Source: Anodontia alba
Lineage: Eukaryota; Mollusca; Bivalvia; Lucinida; Lucinidae
Assembly (NCBI GenBank): GCA_964016985.1
Contig: OZ024827.1
Coordinates: 77,888,335 to 77,952,334 of the forward strand
Reading direction: 5' to 3'
DNA: 64,000 nt
Shown here: positions 1 to 11,033 of the stretch, piece after piece
Layout of the letters: each line of letters opens with the position of its first letter
Position numbering within the stretch: the first letter of the stretch is position 1
Notes under the pieces: generated by a model
Seen by the model: only the letters and a program-made list of their open reading frames with translations
The model's database searches: none
Told to the model about the DNA's origin: nothing
Position numbers and translations under genes: made by a program

Positions 1-85
1 TGGAGCAGCAGTTTGCAATGCCATCTGTATTGTCTACAGGGACGAGAGAGTATAGCCACTTCAAATAAGCCCCCAATTGATAATA

Positions 86-1697
86 CAGTTGACTCTCTTT
101 ATCTCGACCCCTCTTATCTCGATCCTATCACTTATGTCGAACAGATTTCTAAGTCCCGATTATTTTCCCTATGTATTTATTGTATTTCAGCTTCGCATAT
201 GTCGAACTACTTTTATGTCGACACTTCGGCTTTCTCGTCCATCATTTTTAGTCCCTAAATATATTTTTCACAGTTTTTACTACCGTGTATCTCGAACTCG
301 GACCATTACGAAGGAAAAAAATGTAAGATGCGGCGCCGCCAGTCTCTCAGTTAATGAAAATCATAATAGGCCATTGATAAATAAATCAATATTTTAATTT
401 TCCCCTTTGTCCAGGTAATTACAAACAATACAAACAATGTCTAAAATCCGTAATTATCAAATCATGGGTGTGTTTAGTCGGGTTTGACAGGCAGCGCTCA
501 ACACCGTCGTGTCATTGATTTGTAAGTAAAAAGCGGCCCAAAATTGTGTTATGGAAGATTAATCAATGAGGTTTCTTTAATTTATTGTTTAGATATGCTC
601 TTCACTATTGAGTACTGTCCGTCCGAATGATATAGTGTCTTCAAGAAAAGTCAGTGCGCGACAGGTTCCGACTCAGATCAGCCTGTATTGATCAGGCTAG
701 CTAAGTCTGAATCTTCGCTTGTTATTCTTTGGTCAGGTGGTGCTCTTTGGTAAGCCCAAATAAGGCTTATGCCTATAATGGAAAATTCGTGGGCGTGCAG
801 GCGGATCCCAGTCTTTGACAGTTGCACAGTGTTCTAATAGGAGATGTCTGGCACGGCCTCAAATAGACGAATCACACATGGGTACCGATGTAAACCCTTC
901 CGACCCTGTAGACTAGTAGGGATACCCGCACAAATAGTGTAGGACCAGATGGGACGGTTCATAACGAGCTTTCTCTGCAGGATCTACAGTTTGCCACGCT
1001 GAGATGGTTCGCTTATGCCAGGGGAGATAATCCAAACTAGCTTACAGCTGCCACTTGACATTGTAAGCGTTTTATGCAAAAGCGGAAAACCAGTCAACTC
1101 TTTATCGAGTCGTCTATGCGAAGGGAGCTAATCCAAACCAGTTCATAACGTATAGCTAACACAACCCAGAAACCAGTAATTTATTTATAGCTCATATGGA
1201 AAGCCAAATTCGCAGGAGTATTAAAAGACAACAAGAGACGTTTGAAATTTATTATTATTAACATTTATTGATGATATTATTCCAAGAGAACCATTGCATC
1301 TCTTAAAACAAACAGTAACAATGCAAACTGAAGTACGCGTAAATTATTTAAATTGCCATATACATGTGCCTTCCATGCACGTTTTGGCGAACAGAGGCGA
1401 ACAGTCATCATAGCTATGATGTCACAATTTGGTTGTCTCAAACTACTGATAACTCGAACATTTTTATCAGGTCCCGTTTGTTTTGTTTGTGTTGAGGTTT
1501 TACGGCCCAGTCAACCCAATGGGGTCATGTTGAACGTGGTCAGTTTACCTAACCACACGTTTACTGGGCAGGCTTAGTTCCCTAAGCGGTTAACCAGTAT
1601 TGTGCACATTCTTTCGCCAGAAACTGACAACTGCCCTTCTTGAATCAGCGGAAGGGAGATCAGGTCCCGTGAAGTTCGAGATAAGGAGAGTCCACTG
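86..1697. mobile_element. Pogo/Tigger-like non-autonomous DNA transposon
   Basis: Imperfect terminal inverted repeats of about 24 bp face each other. The left end starts CAGTTGACTCTCTTTATCTC and the right end, reverse complemented, starts CAGTGGACTCTCCTTATCTC. A TA dinucleotide flanks each side (84-85 and 1698-1699), as expected for Tc1/mariner-superfamily insertion. The TATCTCGA / TATGTCGA motif recurs just inside the left end. No transposase frame is visible in the 1.6 kb interior, so it is a deletion derivative. A SINE copy lies inside it near the right end. The superfamily assignment rests on the termini only. Confidence 0.7.
1478..1658 (-). mobile_element. 5'-truncated tRNA-derived SINE
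   Basis: This is the body and A-rich tail of the SINE seen in full at 28427-28722, in reverse orientation and without the tRNA-like head. A 12 bp target duplication ATCAGGTCCCGT brackets it (1466-1477 and 1659-1670), so it is a genuine L1-type insertion. It landed inside the Tigger-like element and is younger than it. Confidence 0.8.
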
Positions 1698-1917
1698 TAT
1701 ATACTTTGAAAAAGAAAATTGTAAAATGTATGACATAAGCATCATTAAATACTCCTCCCATCATTAAATACTCCACTTATGAAATCCTTGGTTGATTTTT
1801 CTTTTAGTGTGCCCCTGTCAGGTGGATTTTTTACCATCCATTTTTTTTTCAGTGTCACAATGCAGTAACTAGGTCAAACACAGTACTTTTTTTACCCCTG
1901 GAACAGCTTATACTTAC

Positions 1918-2102
1918 CGCAAGACTTGAAATACTTTCATTTTCAAACTTTTCATAGGCACTACAGAAGGTGACGAGGAGTTTGTCGAGGCTATCTTTAG
2001 TTTTGTTTGCTGTGTTCACCCATAACAGTTTCATGTAATCTTCATATGTTACAGGTTGTTTCACCAAAACACCGCTAGCTGCATTCTCACTGTCAAGGGA
2101 CG
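1918..2102 (-). CDS. Host gene A, coding exon 5 (last one in window)
   Basis: A 185 nt exon on the minus strand. The acceptor is TTTCTTTAG just before 2102 and the donor is GTAAGT at 1917-1912. It enters in phase 1, exactly the phase left by exon 4. The split codon gives Ala, followed by 61 codons with no stop, and the exon exits in phase 0. It begins SLDSENAASG and contains VTYEDYMKLLWVNT and LLVTFCSAYEKFEN. The composition is soluble and probably helical, with no membrane segment. I do not recognise the family. The next exon must lie left of the window or in the Tigger-filled stretch, where I see no candidate. The preserved phase across about 2.9 kb of intron is the main support. Confidence 0.8.
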
Positions 2103-2146
2103 CTAAAGAAAATAACCAAATACTGCTCACTATCATCTGAACCATC

Positions 2147-2363
2147 TTAATCCCGGTCCTGCTGAACCCAGATCCTTGCCTTTGCGAACAGTGCAGATCC
2201 AGATCAGTTGGCTTCTGAAGAAGCCAACTGTGCTGGATCTGCACTATTTGTCATTCAGTATGCGAATTTGTATGAACAACCTACATGTAGATCAAGCAAT
2301 CTGATTGACTGATAATTAGAAGAAGGCGTGGCATCTCAATGTATTCAGCAGGACAAGAGTTAA
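2147..2363 (+). mobile_element. TTAA-bounded foldback MITE (CTTGTCCTGCTGAA family)
   Basis: Both ends lie at TTAA and carry inverted termini, CCGGTCCTGCTGAA on the left and TTCAGCAGGACAAGAG on the right. The centre is a hairpin around GATCCAGATCAGTTGGCTTC. Other copies are at 19006, 19317, 22422 and 44286. TTAA borders suggest a piggyBac-like mobiliser, by inference. Confidence 0.75.
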
Positions 2364-2375
2364 ACATTTCCATTT

Positions 2376-2610
2376 AAGGGGACTTGATACACTTGGCAGA
2401 TCTTCGACCAGTTTAAAAGGGAGACAACTTTCGTGACTTCTTGTTTGCGCTTGTGCACACAAAACCTCTTCTGTAAAGGGGTCTAATTGAAAAGGAAAGA
2501 ATTTTCCTTTGGGAGCAAATTCTTTCTGTTTAGAGTAGACCCCTTTTTAAGAAGGGGTCAAAAACAATTTTTGACAGAGTTATCTCCTATAAAAAAAAAT
2601 ACATCCTTTC
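2376..2610 (+). mobile_element. Family D hairpin element (AAGGGGTCTACTCT core)
   Basis: Begins TTAAGGGGACTTGATACAC and holds an inverted core of AGGGGTCTA / TAGACCCCTT around an AAAGAATTTGCTCC loop arm. The right end is not clear. Related copies occur near 22250, 33285, 34000, 40850 and 52867. It lies in intron 4 of gene A. Confidence 0.55.
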
Positions 2611-3171
2611 TTCTTTGCAACTACCAAATTCACCATATATACACTGCAGCGCCGTTATAACGCGGTCGCATATAACGCGGAAACCGTTATAACGCGGTTG
2701 GGCCGTGGCTCCCGTTTTTTTTTCCCCAACCTGTTTGAAAGTGTTGCCCTTTTTCCGCGGAACGCGGCAGTCTAAAAATCGCCAGCCGTGAACATATACT
2801 CGCTGATTTACTCATTCTTTTTTACCAAACCTTTCATCAGTTTTTGTTGTCTTTAGGCTATTTCAGATAACGTCCGCGCACCATTTAAAAGCCATACTAC
2901 GGTAACTGGCACAGGGCTAAACGATAATTTTCATGTATTATAAGAGAAATAAGTAATATAATAAGAGTAACTTACGCAACACAAATTAATTACATCATTA
3001 TCCTAACACAGTCATAAATCAACACTTCACTGTCCTTTTTGCTGTAATGGTAGTCTGATAATTAATCCGTTTGTGTGACAAGTGTGAATGCACTGCCACA
3101 GCCCATGGCTACAGATTAGGTGTCTTTTTTTTTCTTTTCTTTTTTTTTTTAATTAAAAAAGACTTATTTTT

Positions 3172-3282
3172 CTTTATTTCTCCATGAAATTGTAGGTTTT
3201 GGGTACTCTCTGGAAGTGCCTCGGCGAGGCGCTTCCAAGGAGTATCCACAACCAACGTTTACGTGAAGAAATAAGAAATTTA
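3172..3282. repeat. Family F-type central hairpin
   Basis: A palindrome flanked by TTTATTTCTCC and GAAGAAATAAGAAA, with apex GCCTCGGCGAGGC. It shares its arm sequence with hairpins at 5543, 5814, 9720 and 10155. Confidence 0.65.
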
Positions 3283-3715
3283 ATGTGTGGAGACTCCTCT
3301 TGTCTGGAGCTGTGAATAGACCCTCTTATCTGGAGCTATGACAGTCGGCATGTCCAAATAGATCAAAGAAACGGGTCAAGTGTGAATACACTGAGACAGT
3401 TCATAGCTCCAGATAAGGCGTCGTTTTTTTTAGTTAAAAAGTACTGCTACCCTTGTTTAACGGAAATAGGCTGCTGGGAAACGAGATGTACTTTCTGGAC
3501 AAATATAAAAACAAAGACTGGTCAGTGCTCTTTATAAAAAAAATATCTGAGATTAGATTTTTTTTATTGTGAAAGAAATCAACAGCTGCAATAAAAACTG
3601 ACCAAGCAGGTAAGCCTGTCCCTTTTATCATGTACTTAACATCTGACGTAACAGTTGGTATTGATTTTTTTCTGCACCTGTTGATAAACCCTTAGCATGC
3701 TGTGTGAATATAATT

Positions 3716-3892
3716 AGCAGACCACCTTCTGAAATATTTTTTTTCTTATATCCTCAGGCTGCAAGATTTTGACACTGCATGCAAACTTGAGAAAATTTGC
3801 ATGAAAAAATTTGTTGTATGGAAAAAAAAAAGAAAGAAAGAAAAAGAAAAATATCATCAATTTGTCATCAATATGTCATCTGCTGAATTTTT
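3716..3892. repeat. Family C hairpin (GACATTTCATGCAAATTG type), degenerate
   Basis: It runs from an AGCAGACCACC-like end to GTCATCTGCTGAA, with a central TTTGACACTGCATGCAAA arm and a TTTGCATGAAA return arm. It matches better copies at 39258, 40365 and 63577. Confidence 0.5.
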
Positions 3893-4213
3893 CCAGGGAG
3901 CAACAAAGGTTATTTTTTGACACGCAGATCAACTGTGCTCATGCTCAAGGCAATTTCCGGTAAAGGACACGTTGGTTATTACACAGTTATCCATAATGCA
4001 AGACAGTTGCAGTTAGTTCCCTTGAATGATCATAAAAGAAAACAAAACAATTTAAGCTTAAAAATTTATTATTTACTGGATTAAAAGAATGAAACGGAAA
4101 TCAGGCAAGGTACATGCACAAAGTTTCAACAATAAAAAAATAAATAATTAAAAAAGGAACATATAATATAACATACATGCAATGTGTAATATCTCATAAT
4201 AACTGGAGGAACC

Positions 4214-4277
4214 TGCAGTGGTGCAAGTGGGTGGGGTTATGACAAACCCACCCACTCGCACCACTGCAGTTTCCAGA
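4214..4277. repeat. Near-perfect short hairpin
   Basis: The arm CTGCAGTGGTGCAAGTGGGT pairs with ACCCACTCGCACCACTGCAG around a short loop. No other copy was noticed. Confidence 0.6.
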
Positions 4278-5039
4278 TTAAAAAACGATTCAGTATAACG
4301 CGGACCACGTATAATGCGGTCAGTGTTCGTGGCTCCCGACGACCGCGTTATAACGGCGCTGCAGTGTACTAGAAGACCTTCTCCTTACCAAATTTTCCTC
4401 ATGTTAGAATAAATTCATTTTACTACCCATAGGAGCTTGAAATTCACTCAGATATGCATCTTAAAATGGTCCAAATAAACTATCCTATAAGGAGAGCCGA
4501 AGAAAGCCTTATAGGACGGTCAATTTTTGCCATTTTAACATGCATTTCTGACCAAACTTTAAGCTCCTGTGTTACTACCAAAGGTGTCTAAATACTGCTG
4601 GATGAGTTGCAAACAGTGAAGACTCTGATCAAATCCCTCATTCTCAGCATCTGATCTGGAGCTCCAGATAAGATGCGCTTTCATCCAAAACATGAATATG
4701 TTTCTTATTTCTCCGAGAAAACATACCTAGCCAATACTCATAAGAATTGAATAACCATCAAGTACCAATAATATAGGTCTAGATAAGAGTGGGTATCAGG
4801 TAAATATACTGAAGGAAATAAATTAAGCAATATTTTTTTTTTTTTAATTTGGGTTTTACGGCCCTTTCAAGAATATTTCACTTATATCGAGCCGATCATT
4901 CATCAAAGGTGAGGGAAAACCGGAGAACCCGGGGGAAAACCACCTTACCATCCATAAGCAGAACTTGGTTTTCCCACATGCAGAGCAAATGCTCCTTTAC
5001 AAGTCCTCTTAGGTCTACTCAGGATAATAAAAAAATCAC

Positions 5040-5133
5040 CTTCTGGTTCCCGACTGAAGAACTCTGACACACAAAGAACTCGGTAGCTTTCATCATTGTT
5101 GTTGTAGAATGTCTCTTCAAATAATATTTCCAC
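5040..5133 (-). CDS. Host gene A, coding exon 4
   Basis: A 94 nt minus-strand exon between CTTGTTTTTAG and a GTGATT donor. It enters in phase 0, reads VEILFEETFYNNNDESYRVL then CVSEFFSREPE, and leaves in phase 1, which fits exon 5. Acidic and aromatic residues alternate as in a beta-rich domain, but no known motif is certain. The donor GTGATT is weaker than the GTAAGN donors of the other exons. Upstream is intron 3 (4.8 kb) and downstream is intron 4 (2.9 kb), both filled with repeats. Confidence 0.75.
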
Positions 5134-5542
5134 CTAAAAACAAGAACACATATTGATACATGGCTGATTATCTCCTGGTGTACAAACACACGTTGTGATG
5201 TCATCAGGGGTCATCCTAGAGGGCGATTTCGGAGAAAGAGTCTCCCTAAGCTGGTTGACCTCCCTATTTTGAGCTGAGGGAGAAGTGAAAATGTATAGAA
5301 TGTATAGGGAAATTCTAAATTTGGACCAAAACTTCTCTCTAAAATCCTAAAATTGTCGCAATCCTTCTCCCTCTCTGAAAGCTCCATGATGACCCCTGTG
5401 TCATGACTTTTTTTTTTCAGTAAGATTTACTTTGTATATCTTATATACACAATACTCAATCAATCTTCAAAACGATCAATTATCAATAACAAAAAAATTG
5501 CAGAAATGACAACTTAGTGATACATGGCAGTCAGAGGGCTTG

Positions 5543-5725
5543 TTAAGGAGGAGTATTTTATGATAATTCTAGGATAATTTTCTCCATTTCTCCATAAAAA
5601 CATATGTTGTGGGTACTCATTAGAAGCGCCTCGCCGAGGCGCTTCTAATGAGTACCCACAACATATGTTTTTATGGAGAAATAAGAAAAATTATCCCAGA
5701 ATTATCACCTGATGCTCCTCCTTAA
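5543..5725. mobile_element. Family F foldback MITE, copy 1
   Basis: Inverted ends TTAAGGAGGAGTATTT and TGCTCCTCCTTAA surround subterminal GGATAATTTTC / GAAAAATTATCC. The central hairpin is near perfect, with arms ACATATGTTGTGGGTACTC and apex GCCTCGCCGAGGC. The ends coincide with TTAA. It is one of the best-preserved copies. Confidence 0.8.
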
Positions 5726-5813
5726 CAAGTAATCTGGTAGTCAGTGAGTTAATCTACCTTATAACTATTAACTGTCAGATCATAAAAGAGTTCTAGAACA
5801 ATTACCAGGATAA

Positions 5814-5996
5814 TTAAGGAGGAGTATTTGATGACAGTTCTAGGATAAATTTTCTTATTTCTCTATGAAAACATATGTTGTGGGTACTCATTAGAAATGT
5901 CTCAAAAAGGGTCTTCTAATGAGTACTTACAATATATGTTTTTTATGGAGAACTAAAGAAAATAATCTCAAAATTATCATCTCAGGTACTTGTTAA
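5814..5996. mobile_element. Family F foldback MITE, copy 2, plus partial third copy
   Basis: The same architecture as the copy at 5543, but with a decayed apex (AATGTCTCAAAAAGGGTCT). Directly after it (5993-6030) the left end of another copy starts again and stops, which suggests tandem insertion or partial duplication. Confidence 0.7.
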
Positions 5997-6559
5997 AGAG
6001 GAGCATTTGATAATAGTTCTGGGATAATTTTCATTGGTTCAAACTAGGATTTGACTGAACCTACTTAACCATGCCATATGGATAATGGTTAATTTACCTC
6101 AGACAAACATAATGAAATAACTTTAAAATATTAAAGGTAAAACCAGTGTCAAATGTTTGTCTAACCATTACATTAAATTTTCATAAGTGACTTTGCATTC
6201 ATTGGTTGTCGGCCAGTTCTGCAAGGTGTCAACTGATTATCAAACTAGACAAAGTGCCCAGTGGGGCACATACCCCTGACCAGTGCTACCGCCACTATTT
6301 TAAAGAGCACAAAGTATGTAGCTTTGACTCTGGAGATGGTAGTTGTTTGCTATATGTTATAACATTGAAAGAATTCAATCACACAAAATGTGAAGCCCTT
6401 GACCTCAAAAGTCAGGCACAGGTGCAGGGATTGAGCTAAATAAAACTTTAGCCCTATAACTATCACCATATACCAGTGAAATCAATCAGTCTTTATGATA
6501 TAAGCAAAAATGACATTTGTATGAGAAGTCTGTGACATTAACTTAAAAACCATGCCCCA

Positions 6560-8330
6560 GCTTGGGGATGGTGCCGAGAAAAACTTTAGACCTATATATA
6601 CCATCATGCTTAATATTAATGAAACCAACAAAAGGGTCTTCATAATATAGCTTTATAAATTTTTATGAAAAGTTTAAGGTGACCTGCTTCCTCAATGTCC
6701 TCTACATATCGGTAAAGTATCACAAAAATATCTTAAAGAATTTTTAGAGTTTCAAGATTTAAATAAGCAAGGGAGAAAACCGCAGAATGGAGTCAGTCAC
6801 AGTGTCATTCTTGAATGTGATATGCCTACTCAATGTCCTCTACATATTGGTGAAGTATCATGAAAATATCTTAACATGTTTTCAAGTTATGGTTTGCACA
6901 CAATTTTTACAATTTTTGGAGACAAGGGGAGACAACTTGTGGACCAAGTCAGTTAGAGATATCATTCTTGTACCCAACACCCCAACCAAACGCTCTCTAC
7001 AACCTGACAGAGTTTCCTGAAAATAGCTCAAAGGGTAGTTAGGAGTTAAGGGGTGCACAACAATGCGTTTATGGACAGACAGATGGATGGATTCCATGCT
7101 GATAGCTATATCCCTTAAACCTACTGATAGGAGGATAACGAAATTCAAAAAAAGGTCTTGATGATATAGCTATATAAACTTAGATGTAAATATTTTTACT
7201 TTTATATGAAAATTCTAAAACTGTGACCTTGACCTCAAGGTCATATCCCGGGATGGGGATCACGCTGAGTAAAACTCTAGACCTATATCTACCAACATGT
7301 ACAATATAAATGAAATTCCTCAAAGGATCTTAATGGTAGCTATACAAACTTAAACACAAAATTTTAAGTTTTTATGAAAAGTCTTAAGTCCATGACCTTG
7401 ACCCCAAGGTAATCCCCCAGGGTAGGGTTGGTGCTGATAAAATTTTTAGACCTATATCTACTATCAGGCCAAATGTGAATGAAATCCATCAAAGGGTCTT
7501 CATAATACAATGTATAAGGTCTTATAAACATTAACATAAAAACTTTGACCCTAAGACAAAAATAAATTATAAAAGAATAATGCTTCTACGGACAGACAGA
7601 CAGACAAACAGATTCCTTGCTGATAGCTATATTCCCTCAACCTTTCAATTAAGGGATAATGAAATTCAACAAAAGGTCTTGATGATATAGCTATATAAAC
7701 TTAAACACAAAATTGTTTACTTTTATATGAAAATTCTAAGTCTGTGACCTTGACCTCGGTCACACCCGGGGTGAGGATCGTGCTGAGTAAGACTCTAGGC
7801 CTATATCTATCTACATGTCAGATATAAATGAAATTCGTCGAAGGTCTTGATGATATAGCTATATAAACTTAAACACAAAAAAAAAAAATTGACGTTTTTA
7901 TGAAAATTCTAAGTCCGTGACCTTGACCCCAAGGTCACCCCCAGGTTGGAGATGGCGCCGATAAAAACTTTAGACCTATATCTACTATCAGGCCAAATAT
8001 GAATGAAATCCATCAAAGGGTCTTCATAATATAAGGTCTTATAAACTTTAACGTAAAAACTTTGACCCTAAGACAAAAATAAAGTATAAAAGATTCTAGG
8101 CCTATATCTACCAACATGTCAAATATAAATGAAATTCCTCGAAGGTCTTGATGATATAGCTATATAAACTTAAACACAAAAAAAATGACTTTTTTATGAA
8201 AATTCTAAGTCCGTGACCTTGACCCCACCCCCGGGTGGGGATAGTGCTGATAAAAACTTTAGACCTATATCTACCATCAGGCCAAATATGAATGAAATCC
8301 ATCAAAGAGTCTTCAAAAACTTTGACCCTG
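6560..8330. repeat. Degenerate tandem array with GTGACCTTGACC motif
   Basis: Units recur with the blocks TAGACCTATATCTACCA, AATGAAATCCATCAAAGGG, GATGATATAGCTATATAAAC and GTGACCTTGACCTCAAGGTC. Spacing is irregular, roughly 130-300 bp. The short frames inside are by-products of the repeat. Similar GACCTTGACC motifs occur in the array at 39.5-40.3 kb. A GACAGACAGA-type simple repeat is interspersed. Confidence 0.7.
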
Positions 8331-8513
8331 TGACGGAAAGACAAACGAACGAATGAACGAACGAATGCACATACGAACGGAAAAGCGAAAACTATATACC
8401 CCAGACATACATGTACGAATACCCCCACATACTTTGTATGTGGGGGGTATAATGAGTATTAAAAGTATTGCAAAGAACTGATCAGCCTCAACTGGAAACC
8501 TCTCTCTCACATG

Positions 8514-8883
8514 TACCATATTCTACCTTATTACCGCATGGTGCACTTAGGTTTTTCAAAATCACTAGGAAAAACTTGTGGTAAAATATGTATTAACTTA
8601 TATTAAGGGTACACATAAAAATAGACCAGAGAAGAACATATCTAATGATGCTTATATGATGTTTGTGTGTGTTTTTGTTATTCTGATTTTCTTTATACAT
8701 GTAAAAGCATATGTTGTGGGTGCCCATTTGAATTGCATCAACAAGCTGATGCAATTCTAATGGGTACCCACAATATATGCTTTTATAAAAATAGACAAAA
8801 AGTACACTGGCTGTAGTCTGATGACTACAAAATTGCTTGATTGCGTGTATAGGGGCATGTGTGGTAATTATGTCGATATGGTA
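8514..8883. mobile_element. Family B foldback MITE, copy 1
   Basis: The termini TACCATATTCTACCTTATTA and TGTGGTAATTATGTCGATAT (the latter followed by GGTA) are inverted repeats. The centre is a hairpin with arms CATATGTTGTGGGTGCCC and GGGTACCCACAATATATG. The termini are unlike families A and F although the hairpin arm is shared. Confidence 0.75.
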
Positions 8884-8998
8884 TTTTGATATAAAAATCA
8901 ACTAATCTGCTTATTAACAACATCAAAGCATATTTTCCCAATGCCTATGCTTCTTAAGGGGCCATTTAGGGTACCTGTAACAGGTTTTGATGGAAAAA

Positions 8999-9404
8999 TA
9001 CTGCATTCTACCTAATTACCATACATACCCCTATAATAATACAGTCAAACAATTTTGTAAATTACAGTCTGTGTAATATTGTCTACTTCTTCATAATAGT
9101 ATATGTTGTGAATACTCATCTGAATAACCACGGCAAGTCGAGGTAATTCACATGAGTACCCACAACACATGCTTTTATAAACTTGTTGAGGTAATTCAAA
9201 TGAATACCCACTATATATGCTTTTATAAAGAAAATCAGAACATGTATCGGACCACATAAGCATCATTAAACACGCCCCTCAGGAAGTCCCCTGCTCACAT
9301 TCTGTTAAAGTGTGCCTTGATTAGGAAGAAATTTTACTACATTTTTTCAAGTAATTTTGAAAAAACTTAATTGCACTGTGTGGTAATTAGGTCGAATACA
9401 GGAG
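8999..9404. mobile_element. Family B foldback MITE, copy 2
   Basis: The termini TACTGCATTCTACCTAATTA and GTGGTAATTAGGTCGAATAC are inverted. The interior carries CATTAAACACGCCCCTCA, also present in the copy at 36222, and one and a half copies of the GAGTACCCACAACA hairpin arm. Confidence 0.7.
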
Positions 9405-9410
9405 CCATAC

Positions 9411-9692
9411 CATCACAAAAACATGCCTATATACATGTAATTTTTACCCCATTAAACCCCACTTTTATATAGTTGACTGGGGTTTAAAGGGTATACATTA
9501 TTTTTCTTATTTCTACTCAAAAACATGGATTGTTGGTACTCATTAGAATTGCCTTGGTGAGGCAGTTTTAACAAGTATCCACAATCTATGTTTTGAGCAG
9601 AAATATGAAAAATATCAGAATTTTTATCTGAAAACTTTCAGTTTTTGGTGGTGAAATTTTCAATATATTTGAATAGGCATGTTTTCATAATG
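9411..9692 (-). mobile_element. Family A foldback element, copy 1
   Basis: It starts CATCACAAAAACATGCCTAT and ends ATAGGCATGTTTTCATAATG, which are inverted repeats. Inside are the paired half AAACCCCAC...GGGGTTT, the central hairpin with ATTGTTGGTACTC arms, and the half CTGAAAACTTTCAG. Orientation is taken from the TTTGAATAGGC end. Strongly diverged at the apex. Confidence 0.8.
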
Positions 9693-9719
9693 TTAGCTTC
9701 AGATAAGAGCAAGTATTCA

Positions 9720-9829
9720 TGTATTTTTCTTCCTTCTCCATTAAAACAAACTGTGGATATACATCAGAAGTGCCCCAGTAAAGTGTTTCTAATGAGTACC
9801 CACAACATATGCTTTCATGGAAGAGGAAC
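9720..9829. repeat. Family F-type hairpin, diverged
   Basis: The arms ACTGTGGATATACATCAGAA and TTCTAATGAGTACCCACAAC pair imperfectly, framed by TTCTCCATTAAAAC and GCTTTCATGGA. Confidence 0.5.
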
Positions 9830-9913
9830 GATATCAGTACATTTTAGTTGAAAAGCAGCTTAACAGGAGCTATACATTTATATGATTATTATCACTCAAG
9901 GGTTCAGTCTTAC

Positions 9914-9973
9914 CTTTTTCTTTTTCACAAATCCTTTGCCCAGTTCTATAGTCTGCTGCTTTATGGTCACTTC
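9914..9973 (-). CDS. Host gene A, coding exon 3
   Basis: A 60 nt minus-strand exon, exactly 20 codons (EVTIKQQTIELGKGFVKKKK), phase 0 to phase 0. The acceptor is ATATTTTAG before 9973 and the donor GTAAGA follows 9914. The lysine-rich end may be a linker or basic patch. It lies between the 12.1 kb intron 2, which carries the DIRS element, and the 4.8 kb intron 3. A 60 nt open frame alone would be weak; the good splice sites and frame agreement with neighbours carry the call. Confidence 0.75.
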
Positions 9974-10154
9974 CTAAAATATAAAATTACACCATATTAT
10001 CATGTGATGTATAACAGATCCAGATAAGACAAATTTTCTTACTTTTCCAGAAACAAAAAAAAAAAAAAAAAATTCTCTTATAGTGAGCCAAGATCTTGCA
10101 CGGCTTCCTGGGTGAAAAGAGAATGTAAAACATACCTAAAAATAAAAGAATAAT

Positions 10155-10250
10155 ATTTTTTCTATATCTCCATGAAAACATATGTTGTGCCTTGGGAAGG
10201 CACTTCTAATGAGTACCCATAACATATGTTTTGGTGAAGAAACAAGAAAA
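10155..10250. repeat. Family F-type hairpin, apex partly deleted
   Basis: The left arm ACATATGTTGTG jumps directly to CCTTGGGAAGGCACTTCTAA, then the right arm GAGTACCCATAACATATG follows intact. The left arm lost its GGTACTCATTAGAA part. Confidence 0.55.
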
Positions 10251-10433
10251 CTATCAGTGTTTTTTTTCTGTTGAAATTGGTACTTTATCCAGAGCTGTGT
10301 TTGAGTATATGTACTATAATATTTGACATTCATGTGAAGCTAATGTGTTAAAAATGTTCAGGGGAAGTCATTATGAAAACAGGCCTTACCAAATATATTG
10401 AGAAAATATATTGAAACGTTTACCATCAAAAAA

Positions 10434-10633
10434 TGAAGTTTTTTAAAAGTAAAACATATTTTAACGAGTAATACTTAACCTATAGATAATGTGCTATTCT
10501 ATTCTGTTATTCACCCCCTCCACAGAAAAAATGACCATTTAGTCGTTATAAAGTCTTAATTCAGAAGGTCCCTTTAACAGTTACCTGTATGACGTAGTTC
10601 CTCCCGCTCAAATGATCGCGTGTCAGTTTCTTT
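10434..10633. repeat. DIRS 3' inverted terminal repeat (left end)
   Basis: From about 10472 to 10633 it is a near-identical inverse copy of 16391-16550, including TATTCACCCCCTCCACAG and CTCCCGCTCAAATGATC. The outer 40 bases (AAGTTTTTTAAAAGTAAAAC onward) are unique to this end and are matched only by the internal complementary region. Confidence 0.9.
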
Positions 10634-10697
10634 CATGTGTAAAACAATACACAATTAGGAGAAAGGAGCGAGGGAAGGGAGGTGGGACGATAAATAC

Positions 10698-10792
10698 TTA
10701 TCTATAGGTTAAGTATTACTCGTTAAAATATGTTTTACTTTTAAAAAACTTCATTTTAACTTCGTAATACATTAACCTATAGATAATGTGCT
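10698..10792. repeat. DIRS internal complementary region
   Basis: Bases 10698-10755 are the reverse complement of the element's left end (10434-10489). Bases about 10750-10792 are the reverse complement of its right end (16529-16571). The two halves overlap at TTCATTTT, read on the other strand as AAAATGAA, which is also present at both element ends. In DIRS elements this region templates joining of the ends into a circle. Confidence 0.9.
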
Positions 10793-11033
10793 AGAATTTG
10801 TAGAATAGGAGGGAGGATTTCTCCTAATAAGTTAGTCCCAACTTCTGAATTAAGGCTTAATAAAAGGATTTATTTTTTATATATATATAATGAGGACATA
10901 ATTAGTGCTTAAGGCAATAATAAGATCCTTTAACCAAGGATAAAGTAATCCAGGGTTAACATATATATATAATAAAGATATAATTAGTACCTCTCTAGTA
11001 TAGCATCAGGTCTAGGGGGGCTGTTGACGTTGT

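Larger units (their letters stand above)
2642..4367. mobile_element. Pogo-like element with perfect GC-rich TIRs
   Basis: A 27 bp terminal repeat starting CACTGCAGCGCCGTTATAAC is repeated perfectly in inverse at the right end, with TA on both sides (2640-2641 and 4368-4369). Both ends then carry further TATAACGCGG motifs and a GTGGCTCCCG block. The interior (1.7 kb) shows no transposase frame and has collected three hairpin insertions (3172, 3716 and 4214). Assignment to the Tc1/mariner superfamily, pogo-like group, is from terminus and TA. Confidence 0.75.

Noticed and set aside
8108..8428. 106-codon minus-strand frame, Phe/Val-rich
   Set aside because: It lies in the degenerate GTGACCTTGACC array; the simple repeat GAACGAACGAATG explains its composition.
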